Shown piece after piece: positions 11,543 to 20,043 of a stretch of 50,426 bases of DNA (within the stretch, counting starts at the first letter, position 1; every line of letters starts with the position of its first letter). Origin of the DNA: DGNJ01 sp002388905 (GTDB taxonomy: Bacteria; Pseudomonadota; Gammaproteobacteria; Pseudomonadales; Porticoccaceae). The translations under genes and the position numbers were made by a program. The notes beneath the pieces were generated by a model. That model was not told the origin of the DNA, did no database searches, and saw nothing but the letters and a program-made list of their open reading frames with translations. The stretch spans positions 1 through 50,426 of the forward strand of contig DAITSJ010000026.1 of NCBI GenBank assembly GCA_036843405.1, in the 5' to 3' direction.

Positions 11543-12160
11543 TCAACCGTTGCCGTCATTGCGGGCAATCTGCCTGTCCTGTAATCCCCTGAACAGCAGT
11601 TGCCCGGTGATGGCGCCGATAAGCGCCAGGGCCATGTCCCACTGGGCATCCCAGATATCACCCTGCACCCCCAGGAATTCCATGGTGCTGTCACCACCCC
11701 AGACCGCCGACTGCCACTCCACCAGTTCGTAGAGTGCGCTGATCGACAGGGCCACGCAGCAGGCCAGAAAAAACAGCCAGTTACCCGGCTTTACCACGTC
11801 GAGGCGCAGCAGCACTTCCCGGGCAACCAGGGCGGGCACCAGCCCCTGGAGGACATGGCCAAAGCGGTCGTAATGATTGCGCGACGTGTCCAGCAGATCC
11901 TGAAACCACTCGCCTACGGGTACCCGACCATAGGTGTAATGGGCGCCCACCAAGAGGACCAGCGCAAAAAGAAAGAGCAGGTAATAGGACAATCGGCTCA
12001 GGGGCAGGTAACCCCGGGTCAGAACGAGCACCGCCAGGCCGAGAAAAACCGGCAGGGATTCCATCCACCAGACCAGCCGGTCGTGGGGGTCGATGGCCGA
12101 CCAGAGGGTCGCCAGGCACAGCAGAGCCAGCAGGATCGATAATTCCCGGCGAGTTGCCAC
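11543..12160 (-). CDS. DUF2238 (YjdF-like) integral membrane protein
   Basis: The 205-residue protein has about six hydrophobic segments. It carries the family's conserved stretch HYDRFGHVLQGLVPALVAREVLLR and the later ELVEWQSAVWGGDSTMEFLGVQGDIWDAQWDM, typical of DUF2238/YjdF proteins. The function of the family is unknown. The start is a GTG at 12160 with GGGAG upstream. It begins one base after the ubiX stop codon, so it is very likely in the mpl-ubiX operon. Confidence 0.88.
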   Translation of the reverse strand: MATRRELSILLALLCLATLWSAIDPHDRLVWWMESLPVFLGLAVLVLTRGYLPLSRLSYYLLFLFALVLLVGAHYTYGRVPVGEWFQDLLDTSRNHYDRFGHVLQGLVPALVAREVLLRLDVVKPGNWLFFLACCVALSISALYELVEWQSAVWGGDSTMEFLGVQGDIWDAQWDMALALIGAITGQLLFRGLQDRQIARNDGNG

Positions 12161-12161
12161 T

Positions 12162-12770
12162 TTACTCCCCCCAGCGTGGGATCAGCGCCTGGGGCAACCC
12201 CAGCTGGTCGAGAATACGGGCAACCACGAAATCCACCAGATCCTCGATGGTTTCCGGCTCCTGGTAAAAACCGGGGCTGGCGGGAAGGATGGTAACCCCG
12301 AGGCGGGCAAGCCTGAGCTGGTTTTCCAGGTGGATGACCGAAAGCGGTGTTTCCCGGGGCACCAGGATCAACTGCCGCCTCTCCTTGATAACCACGTCGG
12401 CGGCGCGCTCAATCAGGTTGTTGCTGGCACCGCTGGCAATGGCGGAAATACAGCCGCCGCTGGCGGGACATATCACCATGGAATGGGGGGAAGCCGAGCC
12501 GGAAGCCACCGGGGAGAACCAGTCGCGCCGGTCGAATACCTGGATCTGGCCGTCCTCGGCGTCGAAATTGGCGGTGAGGAATGCCTCCAGGTGATCTTCG
12601 TCGGGCATTTCCAGTTCGGTCTCCGTTTCCACCACTGTCCGGGCGGCATCGGAAATCAGGAAATACACCTGGCAGTCCGCCTGGACCAGGCAGTCCAGTA
12701 AACGCAGGCCATAGGGGGCGCCCGACGCGCCGGTCATTGCCAGGGTAACGGTTCGATGATGCTCAGCCAT
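12162..12770 (-). CDS. ubiX: Flavin prenyltransferase UbiX
   Basis: UbiX attaches a dimethylallyl group to FMN to make prenylated FMN, the cofactor of the UbiD decarboxylase in ubiquinone synthesis. The 202-residue protein shows the flavin-binding motif GASGAPYGLRLL at the N-terminus, the central CPASGGCISAIASGASNNLIERAADV and KERRQLILVPRETPLSVIHLEN, then TILPASPGFYQEP. The ATG overlaps the mpl stop region by eight bases, so translation is probably coupled. UbiD is not in the window. The pairing with mpl is one I remember from Pseudomonas. Confidence 0.95.
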   Translation of the reverse strand: MAEHHRTVTLAMTGASGAPYGLRLLDCLVQADCQVYFLISDAARTVVETETELEMPDEDHLEAFLTANFDAEDGQIQVFDRRDWFSPVASGSASPHSMVICPASGGCISAIASGASNNLIERAADVVIKERRQLILVPRETPLSVIHLENQLRLARLGVTILPASPGFYQEPETIEDLVDFVVARILDQLGLPQALIPRWGE

Positions 12771-14127
12771 GGTTGTCCGCCTCCAATGCCCTCAACAGTT
12801 TGCCGTGAAATCCCTGGAAGCCGCCGTTGCTCATGATCACCACATGGGCGTCGCCCCCGGCGGCGGCCAGGGTCTTGCGTACCAGTGCGCCGATGTCGCC
12901 GACCACTTCCGCGGGCACCGGACTCTGGGCCGCCACCGCATCCAGCGACCAGTCCAGCCCCTCCGGCTGGAACCAGAGTACGGCGTCGGCTCCGGCCGTG
13001 GCATCCGCCAGGGCGCCCCGGTGGATACCCATTTTCATGGTATTGGAGCGCGGCTCGATCACCGCCACCACCTTCTCGCGCCCCACCCGGTTGCGCAGGC
13101 CCTCCAGGGTGGTGGCAATGGCCGTGGGATGGTGGGCAAAATCGTCGTAGACGCTGACGCCGCCGATTACCCCGAGACTCTCCATGCGGCGTTTGACCCC
13201 GGCAAACCGGGACAGGCCCCCACAGGCGGTGGCGGGGGCGACGCCGACATGGCGGGCCGCGGCGATAGCCGCCAGGGCATTGCGGACATTGTGCCGTCCC
13301 GTCAGTGTCCAGGCCACCCTGCCCGCCACCTCGCCCCGGTGACTGACGGAAAAGACACTGCCGTCCGCCGATTCCAGTGTCGCCTGCCACTCGCCATCCG
13401 GCCCGAAGGTCTCCAAGGGCGTCCAGCAGCCACGTTCGATCACGGCCTTCAGGTTAACGTCGTCCCCGGCAAGGACGATGCACCCCTGCCCCGGTACCGT
13501 GCGCACCAGGTGGTGGAACTGGGTCTGGATGGCGGCCAGGTCCGGGAAGATATCGGCATGGTCGAATTCCAGGTTATTGAGGACCAGGGTCCGGGGCCGG
13601 TAATGGACGAACTTGGAACGCTTGTCGAAAAAAGCGGTGTCGTATTCATCCGCTTCGACAACAAAAAACGGCGTACCCCCCGCCCGGGCGGAGACACCGA
13701 AATTGCCCGGCACGCCACCGATCAGGAAGCCGGGATCGAGGCCCGCGTCCGCCAGCACCCAGGCAAGCATGGAGGCGGTGGTGGTTTTGCCATGGGTGCC
13801 CGCCACCGCCAGCACCCATTTATCGCGAAGAAAGTAATCGCCGAGCCACTGGGGCCCCGAGGTATAGGCAAGCCCCCGGTCGAGCACGGCCTCGACACAG
13901 GGGTTGCCCCGGGACAGGGCGTTGCCCACCACCACAAGATCCGGCGCCGGCTCCAGCTGGGCGGGGTCGTACCCTTCCACCAGGTCGATGCCGGCCTGTT
14001 CCAGCTGGGTGCTCATGGGGGGATAGACATCGGCATCGCTGCCGGTCACCCGGTGTCCGGATGCCTTGGCCAGTTGCGCCAGACTGCCCATAAAAGTGCC
14101 GCCAATGCCGAGAATATGTATATGCAT
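12763..14127 (-). CDS. mpl: UDP-MurNAc:L-Ala-gamma-D-Glu-meso-DAP ligase Mpl
   Basis: Mpl reattaches the recovered tripeptide to UDP-MurNAc in peptidoglycan recycling, bypassing MurC, MurD and MurE. The 454-residue protein is a Mur-ligase homologue. It starts MHIHILGIGGTFMGSLAQLA, has the ATP-binding loop GTHGKTTTASM at about residues 110-120, and the motifs VVEADEYDTAFFD and VYDDFAHHPTA. I chose the ATG at 14127 because family similarity begins there, although the frame stays open to 14298. It complements AmpG and AmpD at 24635-27636. First gene of a minus-strand run with ubiX and the DUF2238 gene. Confidence 0.96.
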   Translation of the reverse strand: MHIHILGIGGTFMGSLAQLAKASGHRVTGSDADVYPPMSTQLEQAGIDLVEGYDPAQLEPAPDLVVVGNALSRGNPCVEAVLDRGLAYTSGPQWLGDYFLRDKWVLAVAGTHGKTTTASMLAWVLADAGLDPGFLIGGVPGNFGVSARAGGTPFFVVEADEYDTAFFDKRSKFVHYRPRTLVLNNLEFDHADIFPDLAAIQTQFHHLVRTVPGQGCIVLAGDDVNLKAVIERGCWTPLETFGPDGEWQATLESADGSVFSVSHRGEVAGRVAWTLTGRHNVRNALAAIAAARHVGVAPATACGGLSRFAGVKRRMESLGVIGGVSVYDDFAHHPTAIATTLEGLRNRVGREKVVAVIEPRSNTMKMGIHRGALADATAGADAVLWFQPEGLDWSLDAVAAQSPVPAEVVGDIGALVRKTLAAAGGDAHVVIMSNGGFQGFHGKLLRALEADNHG

Positions 14128-14334
14128 CAAATATCCGTATGGACCACGGGAATTGGCCGGATTATGGCATCGACCCGGGCGATACGCCATGGCCGGGCGC
14201 ACCGTGAAGCAGCCGCTGCGGGCGGGACTGCGCTCCCGGATGCCGGGACAATCGCTTCCGGTATCACAGGCTGGTATTGGGTTCAGGGCGAGGGGCACCT
14301 ATGCTTGGTCGCAGAAACCCAGGGAGATGGAGCC

Positions 14335-14760
14335 TTGCCTCGTCGCTATATTCGTCATCCGTCGGAAATTCCCATTGAGGTCGCCGCCGCGGCGGGTAAT
14401 TTCCAGAGCCGTCACCTTCGGAATATCTCGGTTGGGGGCCTGTGCACCCGGGTGGAGAACTGTTTGCCCGATGGCACCCGGGTGGCCATACGGATACCCC
14501 TGTTAACGCCGCCATTCCGTGCCGAAGGCCATGTGGTCTGGTGCCGTACCCTGGCCCCCGGGAATGCATTGATGGGGATCTGCTTCAGCGATCCGGACAC
14601 GGCTTACGCCATACGCATGGTGGAACAGGTATGCCATATCGAAAGCTACCGCCAGCGCCTGAGTCGGGAGCGCGGTTACGACTGCGACAGCGAGGAAGCC
14701 GCACGGGAGTGGATTGCCCGCTACGCACCGGATTTCCCCCCGGTGGACCCGGCGGACTGA
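14335..14760 (+). CDS. PilZ domain c-di-GMP-binding protein
   Basis: This protein of about 141 residues has both c-di-GMP contacts of a PilZ domain: RRYIRHP (RxxxR) at residues 3-9 and NISVGG (D/NxSxxG) at about 29-34. A hydrophobic barrel follows, with VVWCR and GICFSD, and a C-terminal helical tail is rich in charged residues. I prefer a TTG start at 14335, with GGGAG eight bases upstream, because it places the RxxxR motif at the N-terminus as in small PilZ proteins. The frame is open far upstream, antisense to mpl. It is a likely effector of c-di-GMP signalling. No cyclase or phosphodiesterase is nearby. Confidence 0.85.
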   Translation: MPRRYIRHPSEIPIEVAAAAGNFQSRHLRNISVGGLCTRVENCLPDGTRVAIRIPLLTPPFRAEGHVVWCRTLAPGNALMGICFSDPDTAYAIRMVEQVCHIESYRQRLSRERGYDCDSEEAAREWIARYAPDFPPVDPAD

Positions 14761-14826
14761 ACATGGCCCGAACCAATCCTGGCTCCGGCGTCCGGCAACG
14801 GACTTCGCCAATATCCGCCCGAAACG

Positions 14827-16245
14827 CTATAGCAGGCTATCTCCCCATTCCCGGAGAGCCGCCAGCGTTGCACGATCCCGGTTGGAAAGCGCCGGGTCCG
14901 CTTCCAGGCGATCGATACTCTGGTGGTACTCATCCATAGAAAGATAACCGTCCCCCGGCTCGGTGAGTTGCCGATACCGGAATTCTTCCCACTGGTGTTG
15001 TTCTTCGGCGCCGAGGGTCTGGGGATAAAACCGGGCGCGGTAGCGAAACAGCAACTCCCGGTAACGACTGTCGCGAAACGGGAAGGTCCCGGCGGCCAAC
15101 TCGTCCGGAGAGGCCTCGCGCACGGCGGGGAGCAGGTCCCTGTCGGCGTTGTCGAGGAAGCCCGCGTAGAGTGCCAACTCCGCATCCGTGTCCGCGTCCA
15201 TGGGCGGCAGGGCGAAAACCTCGCCGAGTTTTTTGGCCAGGTCGGCGCCTTTCAGCCTGTACCAGTGGTCTTCACAGGCTGAAAGGTCGATACCGAGGCG
15301 ACGCGCCGCCTCATTATCGAGCAGTTTGGGCGTTGCCAGCACGGGACAGCGGTTGAGATGAATGGCCTTGAGAGGAATTCGTGCCACGGTTTCCGGTAGT
15401 TCGCCGGCGGGGGTGAACAAACGCTCCCTGATCGACGCCGCATCCAGCTCCAGCAGTGGCGCCGGATCGGCGGAAAGGTTGTAGGCAATGACCGCGTTTT
15501 TGTTGACCGGATGCTGGCACAGGGGAATCATCAGGGCGGTATAGCCGTTTTCCCGGGGCAGGCGACTGGAGACGTGCAGCACCGGCTTGCGGGCGGCCAG
15601 GTCGATCAACCGCGCTGCCTGATGCTTGAGCCGGTGTTCGTAGACATACTGGTAGAGTTTGGGCTGCTTGTCCCGCACCAGCCGGGCCATGGCAATGGTG
15701 GCCCTGACATCCGACAAGGCGTCGTGGGCGGCCTCATGGGCAATACCGTTGGCGGCGGTAAGGTGTTCCAGCTTGAAGCTGGTGCCGCCGTTCTCGCCCT
15801 CCGGCCAGTGAATTCCCTCCGGGCGCAGGGCGCGGGTCAGCCGCAGCATATCGATAATGTCCCAGCGGGAATTGCCGTGTTTCCACTCCCGTTCGTAGGG
15901 GTCGAAAAAATTCCGGTACAGGGTGTATCGGGTTACCTCGTCGTCGAAGCGCAGGCTGTTGTAACCGGCACCGCAGGTGCCGGGGCGGGAAAGCTCCTCG
16001 ACAATACGGGCGATAAATTCCGGTTCCGGCACGCCGCGACTATCGGCTTCCTGTGGGGTGATGCCTGTCACCAGGCAGGCGACGGGATTGGGCAGACGGT
16101 CCCGGGGCGGGCGGCAATAGAGGGTCAGGGGCTCGCCTATCTCTTCCAGGTTCTCGTCTGTACGCAACCCTGCAAACTGGAGCGGGCGGTCCCGGGCCGG
16201 ATCGATACCGGTGGTCTCGTAATCGTGCCAATAGATGGAGTTCAT
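14827..16245 (-). CDS. sbcB: Exodeoxyribonuclease I
   Basis: SbcB degrades single-stranded DNA from 3' to 5' in recombination and mismatch repair. The 472-residue protein begins with the DEDD-type exonuclease domain: WHDYETTGIDPARDRPLQFAGLRTD holds the first Asp/Glu pair, GYNSLRFDDEVTRY the next conserved block, and HDALSDVRATIAMARL the last acidic block. The SH3-like and helical C-terminal domains of the family follow, including KLFARYR-like FRYRARFYPQTL. The ATG at 16245 has no strong Shine-Dalgarno. The gene stands alone on the minus strand. Confidence 0.95.
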   Translation of the reverse strand: MNSIYWHDYETTGIDPARDRPLQFAGLRTDENLEEIGEPLTLYCRPPRDRLPNPVACLVTGITPQEADSRGVPEPEFIARIVEELSRPGTCGAGYNSLRFDDEVTRYTLYRNFFDPYEREWKHGNSRWDIIDMLRLTRALRPEGIHWPEGENGGTSFKLEHLTAANGIAHEAAHDALSDVRATIAMARLVRDKQPKLYQYVYEHRLKHQAARLIDLAARKPVLHVSSRLPRENGYTALMIPLCQHPVNKNAVIAYNLSADPAPLLELDAASIRERLFTPAGELPETVARIPLKAIHLNRCPVLATPKLLDNEAARRLGIDLSACEDHWYRLKGADLAKKLGEVFALPPMDADTDAELALYAGFLDNADRDLLPAVREASPDELAAGTFPFRDSRYRELLFRYRARFYPQTLGAEEQHQWEEFRYRQLTEPGDGYLSMDEYHQSIDRLEADPALSNRDRATLAALREWGDSLL

Positions 16246-16359
16246 TTCGTTTTCCCGTGCCTATGGCTTCTTCCGTGAAGATGCAGGGCAATTATTGTAC
16301 TGGCAATCCGCCCCGATTGCCCCGCACGCCCCGGACCGGGACGCGGGCACCCCTCAGGC

Positions 16360-16389
16360 AAAAAAAACGGCGCCCGAAGACGCCGTTTT
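16360..16389 (-). terminator. Intrinsic terminator of the ompA-like gene
   Basis: Read on the minus strand, this is a GC-rich stem (AACGGCG paired with CGCCGTT, loop about CTTCGGG) followed by a run of T. It starts about 19 bases after the stop codon of the ompA-like gene. The A-run on the other side makes it potentially bidirectional, but no plus-strand gene ends here. Confidence 0.85.
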
Positions 16390-16407
16390 GTAGCCAAAAA
16401 CCAGGGA

Positions 16408-17376
16408 CTACGGCGCCACTACTTCCGTATAGGACATTTCGCCGATAACCCGGCGGTTCTGGGCCCTGCCCTCTTCCGTACTGTTGGTGGCAATGGGCTG
16501 GCTCTCGCCGTAACCGACAGTGGAAATCCGGCTGGCGTCGATACCGTACTGCTTGACCAGCTCGGCCTTAACAGCCTGGGCCCGGCGCTCGGAAAGGTCC
16601 TGGTTATAGGCGTCGGAGCCCACCGAGTCGGTGTGACCCTCGAGTACCAGGTCGATATCGTCGTGGGCCTTCATGGCATTGGCCACCGCCTGCAACTCGT
16701 CGCCGTAAATAGCGCGGACCACTGCCTTGTCGAATTCGAACTCGACATCCAGCTGTACGCGGATGGTGCGCGTTTCGGGTGCCTGCTGGGGTTCCGGTGC
16801 CGGCTCGGGTGCGGGCTCCGCGGCGGCCATCGGTTGCGCCGGCGCGGGCTTGCTGAAGTAGTAATTCAGTGCCAGGTTCAAGGCGCCGTCATTGGTGCCA
16901 TCCTGGCCCTCGCGAACCTTGTGCAGCAGACGCGCATCGGCGCGGAATTCCAGCTGCTCGCCAAACATCTTGGAAACGCCGAGGCCAATACCGGCCTGGT
17001 GGGTGTGTTCCTCGTCCGGTTGAAGGTTGTTCACGTCGTCCCGGTCGAAATAGGACAGGCCCGCCACCGCATAGGGGCGCCAGTTGGTATCGGGGGCATC
17101 CCCGAACCAGTAATAAAAATCGATTTTCGCCACATCCAGGTCGTCACCGGCGATTTCCCGGCCCACGCCGGCTTCCAGGGCCCAGTCGTTGAAAAAGCGG
17201 TAACCCAGGTTAATGCCGGCCACGGCGGCATCGTCGTGGCCATCGATGACCCGCTCGCTATCCAGGTAGTAACCGGTGATTGAAGGACCCAGGTAGATTC
17301 CTTCGAGATCGCCGGCACCGGCGCTCATGGTCGCGCCGGCAAGGAGCGTGCCCGCCAATGCAGTAAGCTTTTTCAT
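16408..17376 (-). CDS. OmpA-family outer membrane protein
   Basis: The 322-residue precursor has a signal peptide (MKKLTALAGTLLAGATMSAGA), then an eight-strand OmpA-type beta-barrel of about 170 residues (GIYLGPSITGYYLDSER to LNLALNYYF). A Pro/Ala/Glu-rich linker (PAPEPAPEPQQAPE) joins it to a C-terminal peptidoglycan-binding OmpA/MotB domain with LEGHTDSVGSDAYNQDLSERRAQAV. It should anchor the outer membrane to the cell wall, as OprF and OmpA do. The ATG at 17376 begins the signal peptide; the frame is open further upstream to 17478. It has its own promoter, leader hairpin and terminator. Confidence 0.93.
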   Translation of the reverse strand: MKKLTALAGTLLAGATMSAGAGDLEGIYLGPSITGYYLDSERVIDGHDDAAVAGINLGYRFFNDWALEAGVGREIAGDDLDVAKIDFYYWFGDAPDTNWRPYAVAGLSYFDRDDVNNLQPDEEHTHQAGIGLGVSKMFGEQLEFRADARLLHKVREGQDGTNDGALNLALNYYFSKPAPAQPMAAAEPAPEPAPEPQQAPETRTIRVQLDVEFEFDKAVVRAIYGDELQAVANAMKAHDDIDLVLEGHTDSVGSDAYNQDLSERRAQAVKAELVKQYGIDASRISTVGYGESQPIATNSTEEGRAQNRRVIGEMSYTEVVAP

Positions 17377-17410
17377 AAAAAGTTTCCCTTTTTTCCGTTG
17401 ATTTGTATTG

Positions 17411-17430
17411 TCTCCCGCTATCGGCGAGAG
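17411..17430 (-). promoter_or_regulatory. Hairpin in the 5' leader of the ompA-like gene
   Basis: On the minus strand, CTCTCGC and GCGGGAG can pair in a seven-base stem (one G-U) around a CGATA loop. The hairpin lies near the start of the predicted transcript. A 5' hairpin stabilises ompA mRNA in Escherichia coli, and this could do the same. That role is inferred only from position. Confidence 0.4.
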
Positions 17431-17449
17431 CCACTTTTTGCTGCCGTTC

Positions 17450-17478
17450 ATGGTAGAAGCAGGCGCGGCTTCAGACAA
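17450..17478 (-). promoter_or_regulatory. Predicted sigma70 promoter of the ompA-like gene
   Basis: On the minus strand, TTGTCT (17473-17478) and TACCAT (17450-17455) are separated by 17 bases. Each hexamer matches the sigma70 consensus at four of six positions. Transcription would begin near 17443, giving a leader of about 67 bases. Confidence 0.5.
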
Positions 17479-17556
17479 GCATTTTCATTGAAAATCGCTT
17501 AAATTGCCGGCAACGTACAAGAAGTGTTCAATTCCGGCGACATTAATCCGTAGCCG

Positions 17557-19074
17557 TCAGGCGACAGTCAGCTTCTTCTCCTCGATAATGGCCTGCCACT
17601 GCCTGGGGCCGGTCTGGTGAACAGCTTCACCGTTGGTATCGACCGCGACCGTGACCGGCATGTCCTTTATCTCGAACTCATAGACTGCCTCCATTCCCAG
17701 CTCCGGGAAAGCCACCACGCTGGAGTCGGTGATCGCCTTGGAAACCAGGTAGGCGGCCCCGCCCACGGCCATCAGGTAGACAGCCTTGTTGTCCCGAATG
17801 GCCTCAATGGCCACGGGCCCTCTCTCGGCCTTGCCCACCATGCCGATCAGGCCGGTTTTTTCCAGCATGGTCCGGGTGAACTTGTCCATTCGGGTGGCGG
17901 TGGTGGGCCCCGCCGGGCCGACCACCTCGTCGCCCACGGGATCCACGGGGCCCACGTAGTAAATAAACCGGTTGGTGAAATCCACCGGCAACTCCTCGCC
18001 ATTGGCAATCATGTCGACCATTTTCTTGTGGGCGGCGTCGCGCCCGGTGAGCAGCTTCCCGGACAACAGCACGGTCTCCCCCGGTTTCCAGTCCAGGAGA
18101 TCTTCCTTGGTAACGGTGTCCAGATTGACACGGCGGACACTGTCGCCCACGTCCCAGGTAATCTCCGGCCAGTGTTCCAGGGACGGCGGCTCCAGGTGCG
18201 CCGGGCCGCTGCCGTCCAGAGTGAAATGGACGTGACGGGTGGCGGCACAGTTGGGAATGACGGCCACGGCCTTGTTGGCGGCATGGGTGGGATAATCCTT
18301 GACCTTGACATCCAGCACCGTGGTCAGCCCCCCCAGGCCCTGGGCGCCGATGCCCAGCGCATTGACCTTGTACATCAATTCCAGGCGCAGTTCCTCGGCG
18401 CGGTTGCCGGCGCCGCGCTCCCGCAGGTCCTGGATGTCGATGGGATCGAGCAGGGCCTCCTTGGCCAGCAGCATGGCTTTCTCGGCGGTACCGCCGATAC
18501 CCACACCCAGCATGCCCGGCGGACACCAGCCGGCGCCCATTTTGGGAACCTGCTCCAGGACCCAGTCCACCACGGAATCGGAGGGATTGAGCATGGCGAA
18601 CTTGGATTTGGCTTCCGAACCGCCACCCTTGGCGGCCACATGGACTTCCACGGTATCGCCGGGCACCAGCTGGTAGTGGATCACCGCCGGCGTATTGTCG
18701 CCGGTATTCTTCCGGGTGCCGTCGGGATCCTCGAGGATGGACGCGCGCAGGACATTGTCGGGCAGGTTATAGGCCCGGCGCACACCTTCGTTGACCATAT
18801 CGTCGAGGGACATATCACCCTGCCACTGGACATTCATGCCCACGTGGAGAAAGGCTGTGACGATACCGGTATCCTGGCAGATGGGTCGATGTCCCATGGC
18901 ACACATACGGGAATTGATGAGAATCTGGGCCATGGCGTCGCGGGCCGCCGGGGATTCCTCTTTCTCGTATGCGCCGTAGACGGCCTCGATAAAATCCACA
19001 GGGTGGTAGTATGAGATGAATTGCAGGGCGTCGGCGACGCTCTGAATCAGGTCATCCTGGCGAATTACAGTCAT
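17557..19074 (-). CDS. Class I (iron-sulfur) fumarate hydratase
   Basis: This enzyme of 505 residues is the [4Fe-4S]-dependent fumarase of the FumA/FumB type. It fuses the alpha and beta fumarase domains. Likely cluster ligands are Cys66 (GHRPICQDTG), Cys184 (GAGWCPPGM) and Cys276 (VIPNCAATRHVHF). The C-terminal domain has PVDPVGDEVVGPAGPTTATRMDKF. It does the same reaction as FumC at 4615-5991 but its cluster is oxygen-sensitive. It lies 104 bases downstream of an unknown coiled-coil membrane protein gene on the same strand and may be co-transcribed with it. Confidence 0.95.
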   Translation of the reverse strand: MTVIRQDDLIQSVADALQFISYYHPVDFIEAVYGAYEKEESPAARDAMAQILINSRMCAMGHRPICQDTGIVTAFLHVGMNVQWQGDMSLDDMVNEGVRRAYNLPDNVLRASILEDPDGTRKNTGDNTPAVIHYQLVPGDTVEVHVAAKGGGSEAKSKFAMLNPSDSVVDWVLEQVPKMGAGWCPPGMLGVGIGGTAEKAMLLAKEALLDPIDIQDLRERGAGNRAEELRLELMYKVNALGIGAQGLGGLTTVLDVKVKDYPTHAANKAVAVIPNCAATRHVHFTLDGSGPAHLEPPSLEHWPEITWDVGDSVRRVNLDTVTKEDLLDWKPGETVLLSGKLLTGRDAAHKKMVDMIANGEELPVDFTNRFIYYVGPVDPVGDEVVGPAGPTTATRMDKFTRTMLEKTGLIGMVGKAERGPVAIEAIRDNKAVYLMAVGGAAYLVSKAITDSSVVAFPELGMEAVYEFEIKDMPVTVAVDTNGEAVHQTGPRQWQAIIEEKKLTVA

Positions 19075-19178
19075 GAGAAATCTCTTCCGTCGGCTTGGCT
19101 GGGGCGCCGGATTTTACCCGCTATGGAGTCGGGTTTGAATAGGAAGTGGTCGCGGGCCCCGCCGGAGAACTCCCCCGG

Positions 19179-19919
19179 TCAGGACCCGCCACCCAATTGC
19201 CGGCGGATCTGCGCCAACTGCTCGTTGACCTGCAGGCGGTAGGCGTCGATAGCCTCGATGGCTTCTTCGTTTTTGGCGACCCGACCCTGGAGCGTGCGCT
19301 GCATTTTGCCGATGGTGCTTTCCAGGTCCTTGATGTCGCCTGACAATCCTGCGGTTCGCTCGCGCACCTCCTCCACGGCGGCACCGGCGGCGAGGGTGCT
19401 GCCGCGCAGGTTCTCCATACCCCGGGCGGTCTGGTCGACCTTCTTCTGCACGGCCTCAACCGTCTGGCGAATATTTTTCACAGCCTCGGCCTGGGACTCC
19501 ACCGCCTCCGTGTTAGCGGCAATGGCCTTGCGGTTGGTGTCATAGGAGACTCCCCACAATTTTTTGATTTCGGACCAGTGCTTTTCCAGGGCCTCGTCGT
19601 GATCCTTGATCTTCATGCGCAGGGCGGCACCGGACTCACTCAGGGACTCGTCCGTGGATTCGATCCGATCCGCCAGCTCGGTAAAGCGGGCGTCCAGGTC
19701 AGCCAAGGCCCGGCTCTGGTGACGGGTATAGAAGCCCAGGGCCACGAGCCCCGCCAGCAGAAGCACGGTCATCAGCTTCCAGAAACCACCACCGCCGCTT
19801 CGCTTGTCGGCATTGCCCCTGGGGGGCGGCGGCGTCTTCTTGCCGCCCGTGCGCTGGGCATTGGCTTCGTCCCGCTGGGGGACAATGGGGTCGAGGCGCC
19901 TGTAGTCCTTGTCACTCAT
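19179..19919 (-). CDS. Unknown inner-membrane protein with long periplasmic coiled coil
   Basis: I do not recognise this 246-residue protein. It has a hydrophilic, basic N-terminus with a proline run (residues 1-45, KKTPPPPRG) and a glycine patch. One membrane segment follows (about 46-64, FWKLMTVLLLAGLVALGFY), then an almost continuous heptad-rich helix (about 70-240). The pattern predicts a cytoplasmic tail, one membrane anchor and a periplasmic coiled coil. The ATG at 19919 starts the gene. It lies upstream of the class I fumarase gene in the same direction. A scaffold or sensor role is possible, but nothing visible assigns one. Confidence 0.7.
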   Translation of the reverse strand: MSDKDYRRLDPIVPQRDEANAQRTGGKKTPPPPRGNADKRSGGGGFWKLMTVLLLAGLVALGFYTRHQSRALADLDARFTELADRIESTDESLSESGAALRMKIKDHDEALEKHWSEIKKLWGVSYDTNRKAIAANTEAVESQAEAVKNIRQTVEAVQKKVDQTARGMENLRGSTLAAGAAVEEVRERTAGLSGDIKDLESTIGKMQRTLQGRVAKNEEAIEAIDAYRLQVNEQLAQIRRQLGGGS

Positions 19920-19990
19920 AAGATCGGCATTCCCGGCTGAGATAATGTGCGGCCATTATATCGATACGGCGCTGCAAAAACACAGGTACA

Positions 19991-20025
19991 AAAAAGCCGG
20001 CATCCTCCCGGATGCCGGCTCTCCT
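19991..20025 (-). terminator. Intrinsic terminator of the PuuD-like gene
   Basis: On the minus strand, GCCGGCATCC pairs perfectly with GGATGCCGGC around a four-base loop, followed by TTTTTTG. The 10-bp stem and T-run make a strong terminator about 20 bases past the stop codon at 20044. It separates this gene from the coiled-coil/fumarase pair. Confidence 0.92.
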
Positions 20026-20043
20026 TTCCTGCCGCTGGCAGTC

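Noticed and set aside
12769..14334. N-terminal extension of the PilZ frame across mpl
   Set aside because: The frame is open but antisense to mpl. The PilZ motifs begin right after a TTG with a good Shine-Dalgarno at 14335.
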